Shown here: positions 50,090-59,736 of the stretch, piece after piece
How positions within the stretch are numbered: position 1 is the first letter of the stretch
Layout: each line of letters opens with the position of its first letter
Assembly: GCF_017874235.1 (NCBI RefSeq)
Contig: NZ_JAGGLC010000002.1
Location: 426,525-490,524 of the forward strand
Length of the DNA stretch: 64,000 nucleotides
Reading direction: 5' to 3'
From: Halolamina salifodinae
GTDB taxonomy: Archaea > Halobacteriota > Halobacteria > Halobacteriales > Haloferacaceae
The notes under the pieces: generated by a model
Told to the model about the DNA's origin: nothing
What the model saw: the letters and a program-made list of their open reading frames with translations, nothing else
The model's database searches: none
Translations under genes and position numbers: made by a program

Positions 50090-52297
50090 ATGCCACTCGC
50101 GGATGCGGACCACGAACTCGTCGTCGGGGAGTTGGGCCGCGAGCCCACCCGGGCCGAACAGCACCTGTTCGAGAACCTCTGGAGCGAACACTGTGCGTAC
50201 CGCTCCTCGCGCATGCTGCTCTCGGCGTTCGAGAGCGAAGGCGAGCACGTCGAAATCGGGCCTGGCGACGATGCCGCTGTCGTCCGGGTCCCCGACACCG
50301 ACACGCTGCTGACGTTCGGGGTCGAGAGCCACAACCACCCGAGCTACGTCGATCCGTACGACGGCGCCGCCACCGGCGTCGGCGGTATCGTCCGCGACAC
50401 GCTCTCGATGGGTGCCTTCCCCATCGCGCTCGCGGACTCGCTGTACTTCGGCCCGTTGACCGAATCACGTTCGGTCGCCAGTCAGGGTTCCCCTGACGCT
50501 GTCGACCGCGAGCACTCCCGCTACCTCCTCGACGGCGTCGTCGAGGGCATCGCGGACTACGGCAACGCCATCGGTGTCCCGACTGTCGCCGGCAGCGTCG
50601 CCTTCGAGGCGGGCCACGTCGGCAACCCCCTGGTGAACGTCGCCTGTGTCGGCAAGACGACGCCCGAACGGCTCGTCACTGCTGAAGCCCAGAAGGCTGG
50701 AAACCGACTCGTCCTGCTCGGCAACGCCACGGGCCGGGACGGCCTCGGCGGCGCCTCCTTCGCCAGCGAAGACCTCGACGAGGACGCCGAAACCGAGGAC
50801 CGTCCGGCCGTACAGGTCGGCGACCCCTACTCGGAGAAACTCCTGATCGAGTGCAACGAGGCGCTCGTCGACGAGGGCCTGATCGAGTCCGCGCGGGACC
50901 TCGGCGCCGCCGGACTGGGCGGCGCGTCCTCCGAACTGGTCGCGAAAGGCGGCTTCGGCGCCGACATCGACCTCGAAGCCGTCCACACTCGGGAGCCGGG
51001 GATGAACGCGACCGAGATCCTGCTCGCCGAGTCACAGGAACGCATGTGCTACGAGGTGGCCCCGGAGAACGTCGAGCGCGTGAAGGAGATCGCCGAGCGC
51101 TTCGATCTGGGCTGCTCGGACATCGGCGAGATCACCGAGGGGAACTACGTCTGCCGCTTCGAGGGTGAGACAGTCGTCGACGCGGACGCCGACTACCTCG
51201 CTGAGGGGGCGCCGATGAACGACCTCGCCCGCGAAGCGCCGGGCGTGCCGGCGACCGATCTGCCGGAGTTCGACCTCGGTGCCGGGTTCGAAGCTGTCGT
51301 GGCCGACCCCACTGCTGCGAGTAAGGAGTGGGTCTACCGCCAGTACGACCACGAGGTGGGCCTGCGGACCGCGACGCCGCCGGGCGACGACGCCGCGATG
51401 CTCGCACTCCACGACACGGGCGCCGCCGACGAGGAGCACGCTATCGCGCTCTCTTCGGGCGCGAACCCCCACTGGACCGACTGCGACCCTGAGGCTGGCG
51501 CCCGCGCGGTGGCAGTGGAGAACGCGACCAACCTCGCGGCGAAGGGAGCCACCCCGCTCGCAGCGGTCGACTGCCTCAACGGCGGCAATCCCGAGGACCC
51601 GGAGACGTACGACGGCTTCGCGGCCGCCGTCGAGGGACTCGCCGAGGCCTGTGCCGATCTGTCGGTTCCAGTCGTCGGCGGCAACGTCTCGCTGTACAAC
51701 GACTCCGAGAGTGGCCCGGTGGCGCCGACGCCGACACTCGCCGTACTGGGGACGAAATCAGGGTACGACGCGCCGCCCGCGGCCGTCTCCGGCGAGGGTG
51801 ATCTGGTCCTCGTCGAGCCAACCGAGTGGGTCGCTGGCTCGGGAATCGGCAGCGACGACCCGGACGCGCTGGGTGGCTCGCTGCTGCTCTCGCAGTTCGG
51901 CGGGTCGGACCGCTTCCCGGCGGTTCCCGCGGACCCGGGTGCGCTCGTGGCCGCGCTGGGGCGTGTTGCCGACCTCGAGTCGACGCTCGCGACCCACGAC
52001 GTCAGCGACGGCGGCCTCGCGGTGACGCTGGCGGAAATGGTCACCGACGCGGCGGGCGTCGACGCCGCTCTCGACGACGCCGCAGCGCCGTTCAGCGAGG
52101 CGCCGGGTCGGGTTGTCGTAGAAACGACTCACGTTGGGTCACTCCGGGAGGCCGTCGGCGACCATGCTGCAGTGAGGCCGCTGGGGACGACGACTGAGGA
52201 GGGTGCGCTGTCGCTTGCTGCGGGGGAGGAATCCGTGACCTACTCAGCTGACGAAATCGCGGAGCTGCGGGACGTGTTGGCCCGCGAACTCGACTGA
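50090..52297 (+). CDS. purL: Phosphoribosylformylglycinamidine synthase subunit PurL
   Basis: Large subunit of 735 aa of the FGAM synthase (purine step 4). Landmarks: [12 protein letters not shown] near residue 33, [58 protein letters not shown], a second AIRS half with PPGDDAAML and GGNVSLYND. It has the small-PurL architecture that needs separate PurS and PurQ; neither is in the window. TATA-like CCCTTTGC near 50056-50063. Confidence 0.95.
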   Translation: MPLADADHELVVGELGREPTRAEQHLFENLWSEHCAYRSSRMLLSAFESEGEHVEIGPGDDAAVVRVPDTDTLLTFGVESHNHPSYVDPYDGAATGVGGIVRDTLSMGAFPIALADSLYFGPLTESRSVASQGSPDAVDREHSRYLLDGVVEGIADYGNAIGVPTVAGSVAFEAGHVGNPLVNVACVGKTTPERLVTAEAQKAGNRLVLLGNATGRDGLGGASFASEDLDEDAETEDRPAVQVGDPYSEKLLIECNEALVDEGLIESARDLGAAGLGGASSELVAKGGFGADIDLEAVHTREPGMNATEILLAESQERMCYEVAPENVERVKEIAERFDLGCSDIGEITEGNYVCRFEGETVVDADADYLAEGAPMNDLAREAPGVPATDLPEFDLGAGFEAVVADPTAASKEWVYRQYDHEVGLRTATPPGDDAAMLALHDTGAADEEHAIALSSGANPHWTDCDPEAGARAVAVENATNLAAKGATPLAAVDCLNGGNPEDPETYDGFAAAVEGLAEACADLSVPVVGGNVSLYNDSESGPVAPTPTLAVLGTKSGYDAPPAAVSGEGDLVLVEPTEWVAGSGIGSDDPDALGGSLLLSQFGGSDRFPAVPADPGALVAALGRVADLESTLATHDVSDGGLAVTLAEMVTDAAGVDAALDDAAAPFSEAPGRVVVETTHVGSLREAVGDHAAVRPLGTTTEEGALSLAAGEESVTYSADEIAELRDVLARELD

Positions 52298-52301
52298 GAA
52301 G

Positions 52302-52451
52302 TTAGAAGCCGACGAAGCCGAACGCCAGCCCGAACGTCAGTACGAGGCCGACGAGCAGCACCGCGAGGCCGACGCCGACCTGCCCGGTGGTGAACTCCTG
52401 CATCGGTGCAGTGGTGCGGCCCTCGTCGTCGCCGTGGTCGTGTTCGTCCAT
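52302..52451 (-). CDS. Small haloarchaeal membrane protein (DUF7550-like)
   Basis: Protein of 49 aa: an acidic, His-rich N-terminus (MDEHDHGDDEGRTTAP) followed by a single hydrophobic helix (VGVGLAVLLVGLVLTFGLAFGFV). The family name is from memory. It is convergent with purL. Function unknown. Confidence 0.65.
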   Translation of the reverse strand: MDEHDHGDDEGRTTAPMQEFTTGQVGVGLAVLLVGLVLTFGLAFGFVGF

Positions 52452-52629
52452 GCTCCCGAGTGTGACCGGGCCGTACTTTGGCCTATCGGAACCGAGCAGT
52501 CGCATTGAGGCTGCGCACAGCCACGGCATGGGCTCCGACGCGCGACACGGCGGTCGCTCGTGGTCGCGCACCGTCACCGGACTACGTCCGGTTGGCAGAC
52601 GAGAGCTTCGCTCTCGTCGACGTGGCTGG

Positions 52630-52839
52630 CTAGCGATCCAGATACCCGGAGTCCCACACGATCAGCATGCCGGCGACGGCGGCGAACATCCACGCGCCGA
52701 ACGAGAGCAGGAACATGAACCACCCGACGTCCCGCCGGCCAGTCGCCAGCAGCAGGACGGTCCCGGCAGTCATCCCGAGCACGGTCAGCGCCACCGCGGC
52801 AGCCGCGATGGTGGCCTGTCGGCTGAGCCCGTACACCAT
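52630..52839 (-). CDS. Small two-helix membrane protein
   Basis: Protein of 69 aa with two hydrophobic segments (AAAAVALTVLGMTAGTVLLLAT, FMFLLSFGAWMFAAVAGMLIVW). It lies 66 bp downstream of the CDC48 gene on the same strand and may share its transcript. Family not recognised. Confidence 0.6.
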   Translation of the reverse strand: MVYGLSRQATIAAAAVALTVLGMTAGTVLLLATGRRDVGWFMFLLSFGAWMFAAVAGMLIVWDSGYLDR

Positions 52840-52905
52840 TACCCGGACCTACGCCCGAACGGGCATAAACGACCCGACACCGCCCCGAAACCACTCCCGG
52901 AGCCG

Positions 52906-55191
52906 TTAGATGGACGGTTCGACGGCGTCCAGCGCCCGCTCGAACTGCTCGGCGCCGATCAGGATCTCGTCGGCGTGTTCGTTCGCTTCCGCACCCTCGT
53001 AGCGCTTCGCCACGTCCTCGACGGCCAGCAGCGTCGCCTCGCGGACGACCGCGGCCACGTCCGCGCCCGTGTAGCCCGCCATCGCCGCCGCGACGGCGTC
53101 CAGATCCACGTCGTCGGCCAGCGGCTTCCCCTCGACGTGCACGTCGAGGATGGCGCGCCGGGCCTCCTCGCCCGGCGCGGGCACGAGCACGTGGGACTCG
53201 AAGCGCCCCGGCCGCAGAAGCGCGGGATCGAGTGCATCCTTGCGGTTCGTCGCCGCCAGCACGACGAGGTTGGGGTTGTCCGCGGCGCGGTCGAGTTCGG
53301 TGAGTAGCTGTGAGACCACGCGCTCGCCGACGCCGGAGTCGCTGCCCGACCCGCGAGCGATGGCGACGGCGTCGATCTCGTCGAAGAAGACTACCGCGGG
53401 CGCGGCCTGTCTGGCGCGCTCGAACAGCTCTCGGACCGCCTTCTCGCTCTCGCCGACGTAGCGGTCGAGCAGTTCGGGACCCGCGACCTGGAGGAAGTTC
53501 ACGCCACTCTCGCCCGCGATGGCTCGTGCGAGTAGCGTCTTCCCGGTTCCGGGTGGCCCGTGAAGCAGGACACCCGAGGGCGGCGACGCCTCGACGGCGT
53601 CGAACAGCGGCCCGTACGTCAGCGGCCACGCGACGGCGCGCTCGAGCGTCTCTTTCGCGCTTTCGAGGCCCCCCACGTCGTCGAAGCTGGCTTCCGGCGA
53701 CTCGGCGACGTACTCCCGCATCGCACTGGGTTCGACGGCGGCCATCGCCGACTCGAAGTCCGCGCGGGTGATCTGGATGTCCGCTGCCGCGATGGCCGTC
53801 GCCGGATCGACGTCAGGCGACGCGGCCTCCTGCCGGCGTGCCCGCCGCAGCGCCGACATCGCCGCCTCCTTCGCGACCGAGGCGAGGTCCGCGCCCGTGA
53901 AGCCGTGGGTGCGCTCGGCGAGGCGGTCGACCCGCACGTCGTCGGCCAGCGGCATGTTCCGTGTATGGACCTCAAGGATCTCCCGCCGGCCCGTCTCCCC
54001 GGGAACGCCGATCTCGATCTCGCGGTCGAACCGCCCCCCGCGGCGGAGTGCGGGATCGATCTCGTCGACGCGGTTTGTGGCGCCGATGACGACCACCTCG
54101 CCCCGGGCGGCGAGGCCGTCCATCAGCGAGAGCAGTTGGCCGACGACGCGGCTCTCCACGTCCCCGCCGTCCTCACGCTTGGGTGCGACGGAGTCGATCT
54201 CGTCGAAGAAGATGATCGCCGGCGAGTCCTCCTGGGCGGCCTCGAACACCTCCCGGACGCGCTCCTCGCTTTCGCCTTTGTACTTGCTCATGATCTCCGG
54301 CCCGGAGATGCTGATAAAGGTCGCGTCGACCTCGTTGGCGACGGCTTTCGCGATCAGCGTCTTCCCCGTCCCGGGCGGGCCGTGGAGCAGCACCCCCTTC
54401 GGCGGGTCGATCCCCAGGCGTGCGAACAGTTCGGGGTTCGAGAGCGGCAGTTCGACCGTCTCGCGCACGAGGTCCAGTTCCTCGTCGAGGCCGCCGATGT
54501 CCTCGTAGGTGATTCCGGTCGAGGCGCCGCCCGCACCCTCGACGTCGACGGCGCCGCCGGAGACATCCTCGCTCGCGCTTCCGCCATCAGTCGAGTCGGT
54601 CGATCCGCCAGTGTCGACGCTCACGTCGCCGGTTTCGGGCTCCTCGTCCGGCGACCCGATCTCGCCGACATGGTCCGATCCGGTCGAGCCAGCGTCGATC
54701 ACCAGCCGAACGTCGGTGTCGTCGGTGACGCGGACGCGGCCGTCTGGGTCGGCGGTATCGACGGTGAAGCCGATGCCCGAGAGGCGTTCGAGGTGTAGTT
54801 GGTCGCCGGGCGCGACGGGCCGGTTTCGCACGTCCTCGGCGACGAGACGCTCGATGGCGTCCCGGTCGACGTCCACGTCGGCCAACTGCGCCGGCGCGCG
54901 GAGGGTGATCGAGTCGGCTTCGGGGAGGTCCGCGGCGGCGATGCGGACGGTGTCGCCGACCTTCACGCCGGCGTTGGCGCGGCTGTCGGCGTCGATGCGG
55001 ACGACGCCGTCGGGTACGTCGCCCCGGGCGGGCCAGAGCTTCGCGACCGTCTCGCGTTCGCCCTCGATGAGGACGGTATCCCCCGAGAGCAGGCTCAACT
55101 GCTGGCGGGCGCCTTCGGGCAGGCGGGCGATACCGCGTCCGGCGTCGCGCTTCTCGGCGGCCCGGACGGTGAGGCGGAGGGAGTCGCTCAT
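52906..55191 (-). CDS. CDC48/VAT-type double AAA ATPase
   Basis: Unfoldase of 761 aa. N-terminal substrate domain (about 1-180) with VRAAEKRDAGRGIARLP; then an acidic, Ser/Gly-rich linker (about 185-225) longer than usual; D1 and D2 AAA modules each with GPPGTGKT Walker A (GVLLHGPPGTGKTL) and FFDEIDS/FFDEIDA Walker B and the GGRFDREIE / PGRFESHVL sensor regions. It feeds the proteasome or remodels protein complexes. The linker expansion is acidic as is common in haloarchaeal members. Confidence 0.93.
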   Translation of the reverse strand: MSDSLRLTVRAAEKRDAGRGIARLPEGARQQLSLLSGDTVLIEGERETVAKLWPARGDVPDGVVRIDADSRANAGVKVGDTVRIAAADLPEADSITLRAPAQLADVDVDRDAIERLVAEDVRNRPVAPGDQLHLERLSGIGFTVDTADPDGRVRVTDDTDVRLVIDAGSTGSDHVGEIGSPDEEPETGDVSVDTGGSTDSTDGGSASEDVSGGAVDVEGAGGASTGITYEDIGGLDEELDLVRETVELPLSNPELFARLGIDPPKGVLLHGPPGTGKTLIAKAVANEVDATFISISGPEIMSKYKGESEERVREVFEAAQEDSPAIIFFDEIDSVAPKREDGGDVESRVVGQLLSLMDGLAARGEVVVIGATNRVDEIDPALRRGGRFDREIEIGVPGETGRREILEVHTRNMPLADDVRVDRLAERTHGFTGADLASVAKEAAMSALRRARRQEAASPDVDPATAIAAADIQITRADFESAMAAVEPSAMREYVAESPEASFDDVGGLESAKETLERAVAWPLTYGPLFDAVEASPPSGVLLHGPPGTGKTLLARAIAGESGVNFLQVAGPELLDRYVGESEKAVRELFERARQAAPAVVFFDEIDAVAIARGSGSDSGVGERVVSQLLTELDRAADNPNLVVLAATNRKDALDPALLRPGRFESHVLVPAPGEEARRAILDVHVEGKPLADDVDLDAVAAAMAGYTGADVAAVVREATLLAVEDVAKRYEGAEANEHADEILIGAEQFERALDAVEPSI

Positions 55192-55393
55192 GGCCGGGGC
55201 TGGGCGCGGGCGCCCCAAAGCGTTGCCGGAGGCGGCGTGGGCGTGGCGACATTGATTCCTACACGACTACAGTGTTGGATCAACGCCGTAATCGGTTTCA
55301 CTAGCTCTGGTGAACCTCTTCGATCAGGAGCTTCTGGCACGAGTCGGCGAGTATCGGCGCATAACGGATCGTACGGAGTGATACTCCCGAAGT

Positions 55394-55855
55394 TCACTCG
55401 GACCGCTCGGCACTGTTCGTGTATCCCGGTGGAGGAGGGAGCTCGACGACCTCAGTCTCCTCACGTTCGTGGGGAATGGTCGCCTCCATCTCCATTTTCA
55501 CCGCGTGGTCGCCACCGACGACGTCACTCACGCCGACCATCACCGTTCCTGGCAGTTCGGGGGATGCGAAGTGGTTTCGACATGCCTCGCCGATTTCGAA
55601 CTCCGCCTCGGGTAACAGGTCCTCACGGACGAAATGCCGAATCATCGTTACGTCCTCCAAACTACCATCACAGTACTCGCGCAGGAACCGATCCGCGAAG
55701 GAGAGGCCCCGGTCCGCCTGGTCTTTCGGGGTTTCGCCCGGTGCGACGAAGCCGTCTAACTGTACATGGTCGTGGTCTGGGTGCCGGGTTCGAACTGCTG
55801 TCGCAGCCACTTCGTCATCCCCTTCGTTTTCGCGCCTGAACACTGTTTTCTCCAT
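55394..55855 (-). CDS. Orphan protein of unknown function
   Basis: Protein of 153 aa starting MEKTVFRRENEGDDE. No domain that I recognise; there are conserved-looking segments HPDHDHVQLDGFVAPGE, MIRHFVREDLLPEAEFEIGEA and VVGGDHAVKMEMEATIPHE, and a Pro-rich tail. TATA-like AAGTTATACTC on the minus strand (55876-55886) lies about 27 bases before the start, which supports expression. It is in a lower-GC pocket, consistent with recent acquisition. Confidence 0.6.
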   Translation of the reverse strand: MEKTVFRRENEGDDEVAATAVRTRHPDHDHVQLDGFVAPGETPKDQADRGLSFADRFLREYCDGSLEDVTMIRHFVREDLLPEAEFEIGEACRNHFASPELPGTVMVGVSDVVGGDHAVKMEMEATIPHEREETEVVELPPPPGYTNSAERSE

Positions 55856-55962
55856 ACAAACCGTGCCAGTCGCCAGAGTATAACTTTTGTCACAAGTTCT
55901 GTGAACCGGGCGGAAGACGACACCCATTGTACGATAGCAGGTACTCTATTCAGCTGACAGAG

Positions 55963-56169
55963 CTATCGGAGAAGGGAGCTCACATAAAGCGCGAAGAGGG
56001 CCAGCATGACGGGAACCAGAAGGGCCACCACACCAATCACTCCGCCGATTTCAATCGCAATTGCCGCACTCCCTACCGCCAGTATCCCTGCCAATAGGAA
56101 GGCCACTCGAAGACGTAGATATCCGCCGATGAGTGGTGTACTAAAAAGGGCGTGGAGGGGGCCGCGCAT
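55963..56169 (-). CDS. Small membrane protein
   Basis: Protein of 68 aa with two hydrophobic segments (VAFLLAGILAVGSAAIAIE, VIGVVALLVPVMLALFALYVSSLL). TATA-like GGTATTTACAG on the minus strand near 56190-56200 is about 27 bases upstream. Family unknown; same low-GC pocket as the preceding gene. Confidence 0.6.
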   Translation of the reverse strand: MRGPLHALFSTPLIGGYLRLRVAFLLAGILAVGSAAIAIEIGGVIGVVALLVPVMLALFALYVSSLLR

Positions 56170-56281
56170 ACACGCTGTACAGTTCGTTTCTGTAAATACC
56201 TATTGTAGACTCTCTCACCTACAGAGCCGTTGTCATTCCGAATCTGATTGTGAGAACCCGCCTCGATGTGGAGAGTGCCTT

Positions 56282-56317
56282 CGGTGAGTACCGAGTGTTC
56301 GGTAAGCACTGAGTGTG
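56282..56317. repeat. Two tandem copies of an 18-bp unit
   Basis: CGGTGAGTACCGAGTGTT (56282-56299) and CGGTAAGCACTGAGTGTG (56300-56317) match at 14 of 18 positions. They sit in the 231-bp gap 56170-56400 between the small membrane gene and csp, where I see no gene. Confidence 0.6.
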
Positions 56318-56400
56318 CAGATAGCGTTAGCTGGAACGCCTAACCGTCTCAAAAACGAAGTTTGTTGTCTGTCGCTATAAACGACAGTTGTGGTACAGTA

Positions 56401-56607
56401 CTACTGTCGGACGACGTTCGACGCGCGAGGCCCCTTGGGCGAGGACTCGATGTCGAACTCGACCTCGGTACCCTCCGTCAGGTCTTCGCCGCCGACATCC
56501 TCCATGTGGAAGAAGACGTCTTCGTCGTCGTCGAGGTCGCCGTCGTCAGTCGAAATGAAACCGTAGCCGCCAGTGTCGTTGAAGAAATCAACCTTACCGT
56601 TTGCCAT
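56401..56607 (-). CDS. cspA: Cold-shock-domain protein
   Basis: Single cold-shock domain of 68 aa. RNA-binding motif RNP1 appears as GGYGFIS and RNP2 as DVFFHM; the N-terminus is NGKVDFFND. It should bind single-stranded nucleic acid as an RNA chaperone. A TATA-like GGGTTATCCC near 56633-56642 lies about 30 bases upstream, giving a very short leader. Confidence 0.92.
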   Translation of the reverse strand: MANGKVDFFNDTGGYGFISTDDGDLDDDEDVFFHMEDVGGEDLTEGTEVEFDIESSPKGPRASNVVRQ

Positions 56608-56744
56608 TACATACAGACGGAGGGGCGAGTGAGGGATAACCCTTCCGAGGGTCAAGCTATCACGGCACCTCACCCGATATTCATACACAAATTACCGAAT
56701 GGTCCCGAAAACCGTGCAAGCGAATACGGACCACTAGAGCCCCC

Positions 56745-59600
56745 TCACCAGAAACTCTTCGTCCGCGCGTACTGGCGCTCTTGCTCCAGGATGTCCCGGT
56801 AGAAGTCAGCCTCGTCCTCCCGGAACTTCGAGATGATCCGCGCGGCCGTCTGCGGACCGACGCCGCGGGCCGCGAGCGCCCGGACGGCCTTCATGCCGTG
56901 CTCCTGGACCAGATTCGCGGACTTGAACGCCTTCCGTGTCATGCGATCCTGCTCCGAATCCTTCTCCTCGGCGCGAGTCGCTTTCACCACCTCGTCGGCC
57001 CACGGGTTCAGCGCCGCGATCCGGGTCGAGCCACATTTGGGGCACTTGATCGGCTCCCGGATCTTCCCGACCTCCTGCTGGCGGTCCCAGTCCTTGCAGT
57101 GGACACAGAACAGCAGCACGCGGTCGCCCTCCAGTCGATCCCGGACGGTCTGGATCACGCTGGCGTCGGCGCCCTCCGGGACCAAAAATTCCCCGCCGGC
57201 CGAGCGCCCGCCGGCGCCGATGGGCGTGCGCTCGCGGGCCGTCGCCAGTTCCACGTCGCCGTCGTCGGCCTGCAGTTCGCCGAGCAGGTCCCGCGTCTCC
57301 GCGACGGCCAGATCCTCGTGGAACACCTGCCGGAGCGCCTCGTCGTAGACCGGCGTGTCAGAAAGCGCGGCGAGCAGGCGGTCGGCGCCGAAGCGGCCCT
57401 GCCCCTGATAGCGCTTGAGCGCGCCGAACTTGGCGGCGACGTGGCTGAGCGTGAACTTCAGTGCGTCGGCGTTCTTGAGCGCGAGTTCGAGGATGGCCTC
57501 GACGTGATCCGGGTCAGTCTCCAGCAGCACGTCGTGGAACTCGCTGATACCGACGCCGCTGGGCACCTCAAACTCGATCCGGTAGGGGTCGACCTCCATC
57601 CCCACCGACGACCCCGTTCGCTGGCCCACCAGCGCCGAGCAGATGCGCCCGAGCGTCTCGTTCACCTGGTGGCCGTACGGGCTGTTGAGCACGACCGTTC
57701 GGCCCTGTGACTCCAGCACCAACCGATTCGCGGCGGGAACGGGCGCCCCAGCCTCGATCTGCCGCTCGACCGGTTCGAGTGCGGTCTCGGCCGTCGTAGT
57801 GTCGACGGGGTAGCGTCCCGTGAAGTCCGACGCGACCGACGAGAGCGGCGCGTCGTTCTGGAACTGTTCACCCGCAACGTCGCGGTGCTCGCCGGCCTCG
57901 TTGGCGACCGCCGCAGGGACGGGAATCTCGGAGCCGACCCACGTCGGCACCTCGCCGCCGGGGTCCTGCACGGGCGAAACTTCGACGCGCTCCTCCTCCT
58001 CATCGACGCGGTCGACACGCCACATCTCGCCGCGCTGGACGAATACGGAGCCCGGTTCGGCAAAGTTGACGACGAAGCGCTCGTCGAGCGTGCCGATCCC
58101 GCGCCGCGAGGAGACATCGTACACCTCGTAGCTCTCCTCGTCGGGGATCATCGAGAGGTTCGCGTAGTAGTACTGCCACGTGCCTCCGGAGCTCTCGAGG
58201 CGGTCGTGATCCTCCTCCAGCCAGAGCAGACGGTTCGAGGAGAGCTCCCGGACTACCTCGCGGAACGTCTCTTCAGGCAGGTCGCGGAAGGGGTAGGCTC
58301 GTTTGATCCGCTCGTAGGCCTCGCGGGCGTCGATTTCGCCCTCGTCCATCAGCAGGCCGACGATCTGGTTCGCGAGCACGTCGAGGCTCCCCTCGTGGAT
58401 GCCCGTTGGCTCGACTTCGCCCGCCTTCGCCCGCCGGGCGATGGCCATTGCCTCGCTGGCGTCGTCGGCGTCCGAGACGACGACGGTCCCGTGGGAAACC
58501 TGATCCCGCCGGTGGCCCGCGCGCCCGACGCGCTGGAGCAGGCGGGCGACCTCGCGCGGTGAGCCGTACTGTACCACGTGGTCGACCCGCCCCACGTCGA
58601 TCCCCAGTTCCATCGACGACGTACAGACGAGGCCGTCGATCTCGCCGGCCTTGAACGCCTCTTCGACCTCGATCCGGGCGTCCTTCGAGAGCGAGCCGTG
58701 GTGGATCCCGATCGGTGCGTCGAGGCTCTTGAACCGCGAGCCCAGCGCCTCCGCTGTCTGGCGGGTGTTGACGAACACGAGCGTCGACTCGTTCTCGGCG
58801 ACCACGTCCCGAATGTACCGAACGTGGCTGGCGATCTCCGGTTTCGTCGCCAGTTCGCCGGCGAGGTTCTGGTCGGCGTCGGTGATCTCCGGCCGCACCA
58901 CCTCCAAGTCGATCTTCGATCCGGCGTCGACCTCCACGATCTGGTAGTCCCGCTGGGTCCGGTGCTCACCCCGAACCGACCCAGTGAGGAACTTCGCGAC
59001 CTCGTCAGGATCGCCGACGGTCGCCGAGAGCCCGATGCGCTGGAACGGCCCCGAGAGCTCCTGTACGCGCTCCATCGCGATGGTGAGTTGGGCGCCGCGC
59101 TTCGACGCCGCGAGTTCGTGGACCTCGTCGATCACGAGGTGCTGCACGTCCAAGAGCGCCTTTCGGAGCTTCTCGCCGGTCAGCATCGCCTGCACCGTTT
59201 CGGGGGTGGTGATCAGCACGTCCGGCGGGTCGTTGGCCTGCTTGCTCCGCTGGTAGTCGGTGGTGTCGCCGTGGCGCACGTCGACCGCCAGATCGAGCGT
59301 CTCGCCCCACCACTCGAGACGGTCGAGCATGTCGCGGTTGAGCGCACGCAGCGGCGTGATGTACAGCGCGGAGATCCCGTGGCGCTCCTCGGCAGCGGCG
59401 ATCTGGTCCAGCACGGGCAGCATTGCCGTCTCGGTTTTCCCGGTCCCGGTGGGGGCGATCACCAGCGCGTTCTCGCCGGCCGCGAGCGGCGGGACCGCGC
59501 GGCGCTGTGGCTCGGTCGGCGTGGTGAACCCCCGATCCGAGAGGGCCTCCCGAACTGCCGGTCCGAGGTGCGTGAACGCGTCGACGCCGGCGTTCTCCAT
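56745..59600 (-). CDS. Lhr2-type superfamily 2 ATP-dependent helicase
   Basis: Large helicase of 951 aa. N-terminal RecA-like core: Walker A APTGTGKTET, DEVH box VIDEVHELAAS, motif III GLSATVGD, and in domain 2 the arginine-finger motif LLQRVGRAGHRRDQ. The unique Lhr C-terminal region of about 400 residues follows and ends with a Cys pair (CVHC, CPKC) typical of archaeal Lhr2. It unwinds branched DNA or RNA in repair. The start has a TATA-like GCTTAACC near 59624-59631, about 27 bases upstream. Confidence 0.92.
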   Translation of the reverse strand: MENAGVDAFTHLGPAVREALSDRGFTTPTEPQRRAVPPLAAGENALVIAPTGTGKTETAMLPVLDQIAAAEERHGISALYITPLRALNRDMLDRLEWWGETLDLAVDVRHGDTTDYQRSKQANDPPDVLITTPETVQAMLTGEKLRKALLDVQHLVIDEVHELAASKRGAQLTIAMERVQELSGPFQRIGLSATVGDPDEVAKFLTGSVRGEHRTQRDYQIVEVDAGSKIDLEVVRPEITDADQNLAGELATKPEIASHVRYIRDVVAENESTLVFVNTRQTAEALGSRFKSLDAPIGIHHGSLSKDARIEVEEAFKAGEIDGLVCTSSMELGIDVGRVDHVVQYGSPREVARLLQRVGRAGHRRDQVSHGTVVVSDADDASEAMAIARRAKAGEVEPTGIHEGSLDVLANQIVGLLMDEGEIDAREAYERIKRAYPFRDLPEETFREVVRELSSNRLLWLEEDHDRLESSGGTWQYYYANLSMIPDEESYEVYDVSSRRGIGTLDERFVVNFAEPGSVFVQRGEMWRVDRVDEEEERVEVSPVQDPGGEVPTWVGSEIPVPAAVANEAGEHRDVAGEQFQNDAPLSSVASDFTGRYPVDTTTAETALEPVERQIEAGAPVPAANRLVLESQGRTVVLNSPYGHQVNETLGRICSALVGQRTGSSVGMEVDPYRIEFEVPSGVGISEFHDVLLETDPDHVEAILELALKNADALKFTLSHVAAKFGALKRYQGQGRFGADRLLAALSDTPVYDEALRQVFHEDLAVAETRDLLGELQADDGDVELATARERTPIGAGGRSAGGEFLVPEGADASVIQTVRDRLEGDRVLLFCVHCKDWDRQQEVGKIREPIKCPKCGSTRIAALNPWADEVVKATRAEEKDSEQDRMTRKAFKSANLVQEHGMKAVRALAARGVGPQTAARIISKFREDEADFYRDILEQERQYARTKSFW

Positions 59601-59680
59601 TCGGTCGACCAGAGGCGGTCGGCGGGGTTAAGCACCACGGCTGCGGTGGTGAGGTTCTCATTCACTACGCCGAGTCCCGC

Positions 59681-59721
59681 CGGCGTCGCCTGCCCCGAAG
59701 GGTACATGTAAGGCGACGCCG
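59681..59721. promoter_or_regulatory. Dyad around the promoter of the amidohydrolase gene
   Basis: An 11-bp perfect inverted repeat, CGGCGTCGCCT (59681-59691) and AGGCGACGCCG (59711-59721), encloses the self-complementary TACATGTA (59703-59710), which sits about 27-30 bases before the ATG at 59737 and is the probable TATA element. A bound regulator would touch both sides of the TATA box. Confidence 0.5.
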
Positions 59722-59736
59722 ACGCCACCAGCCGGT

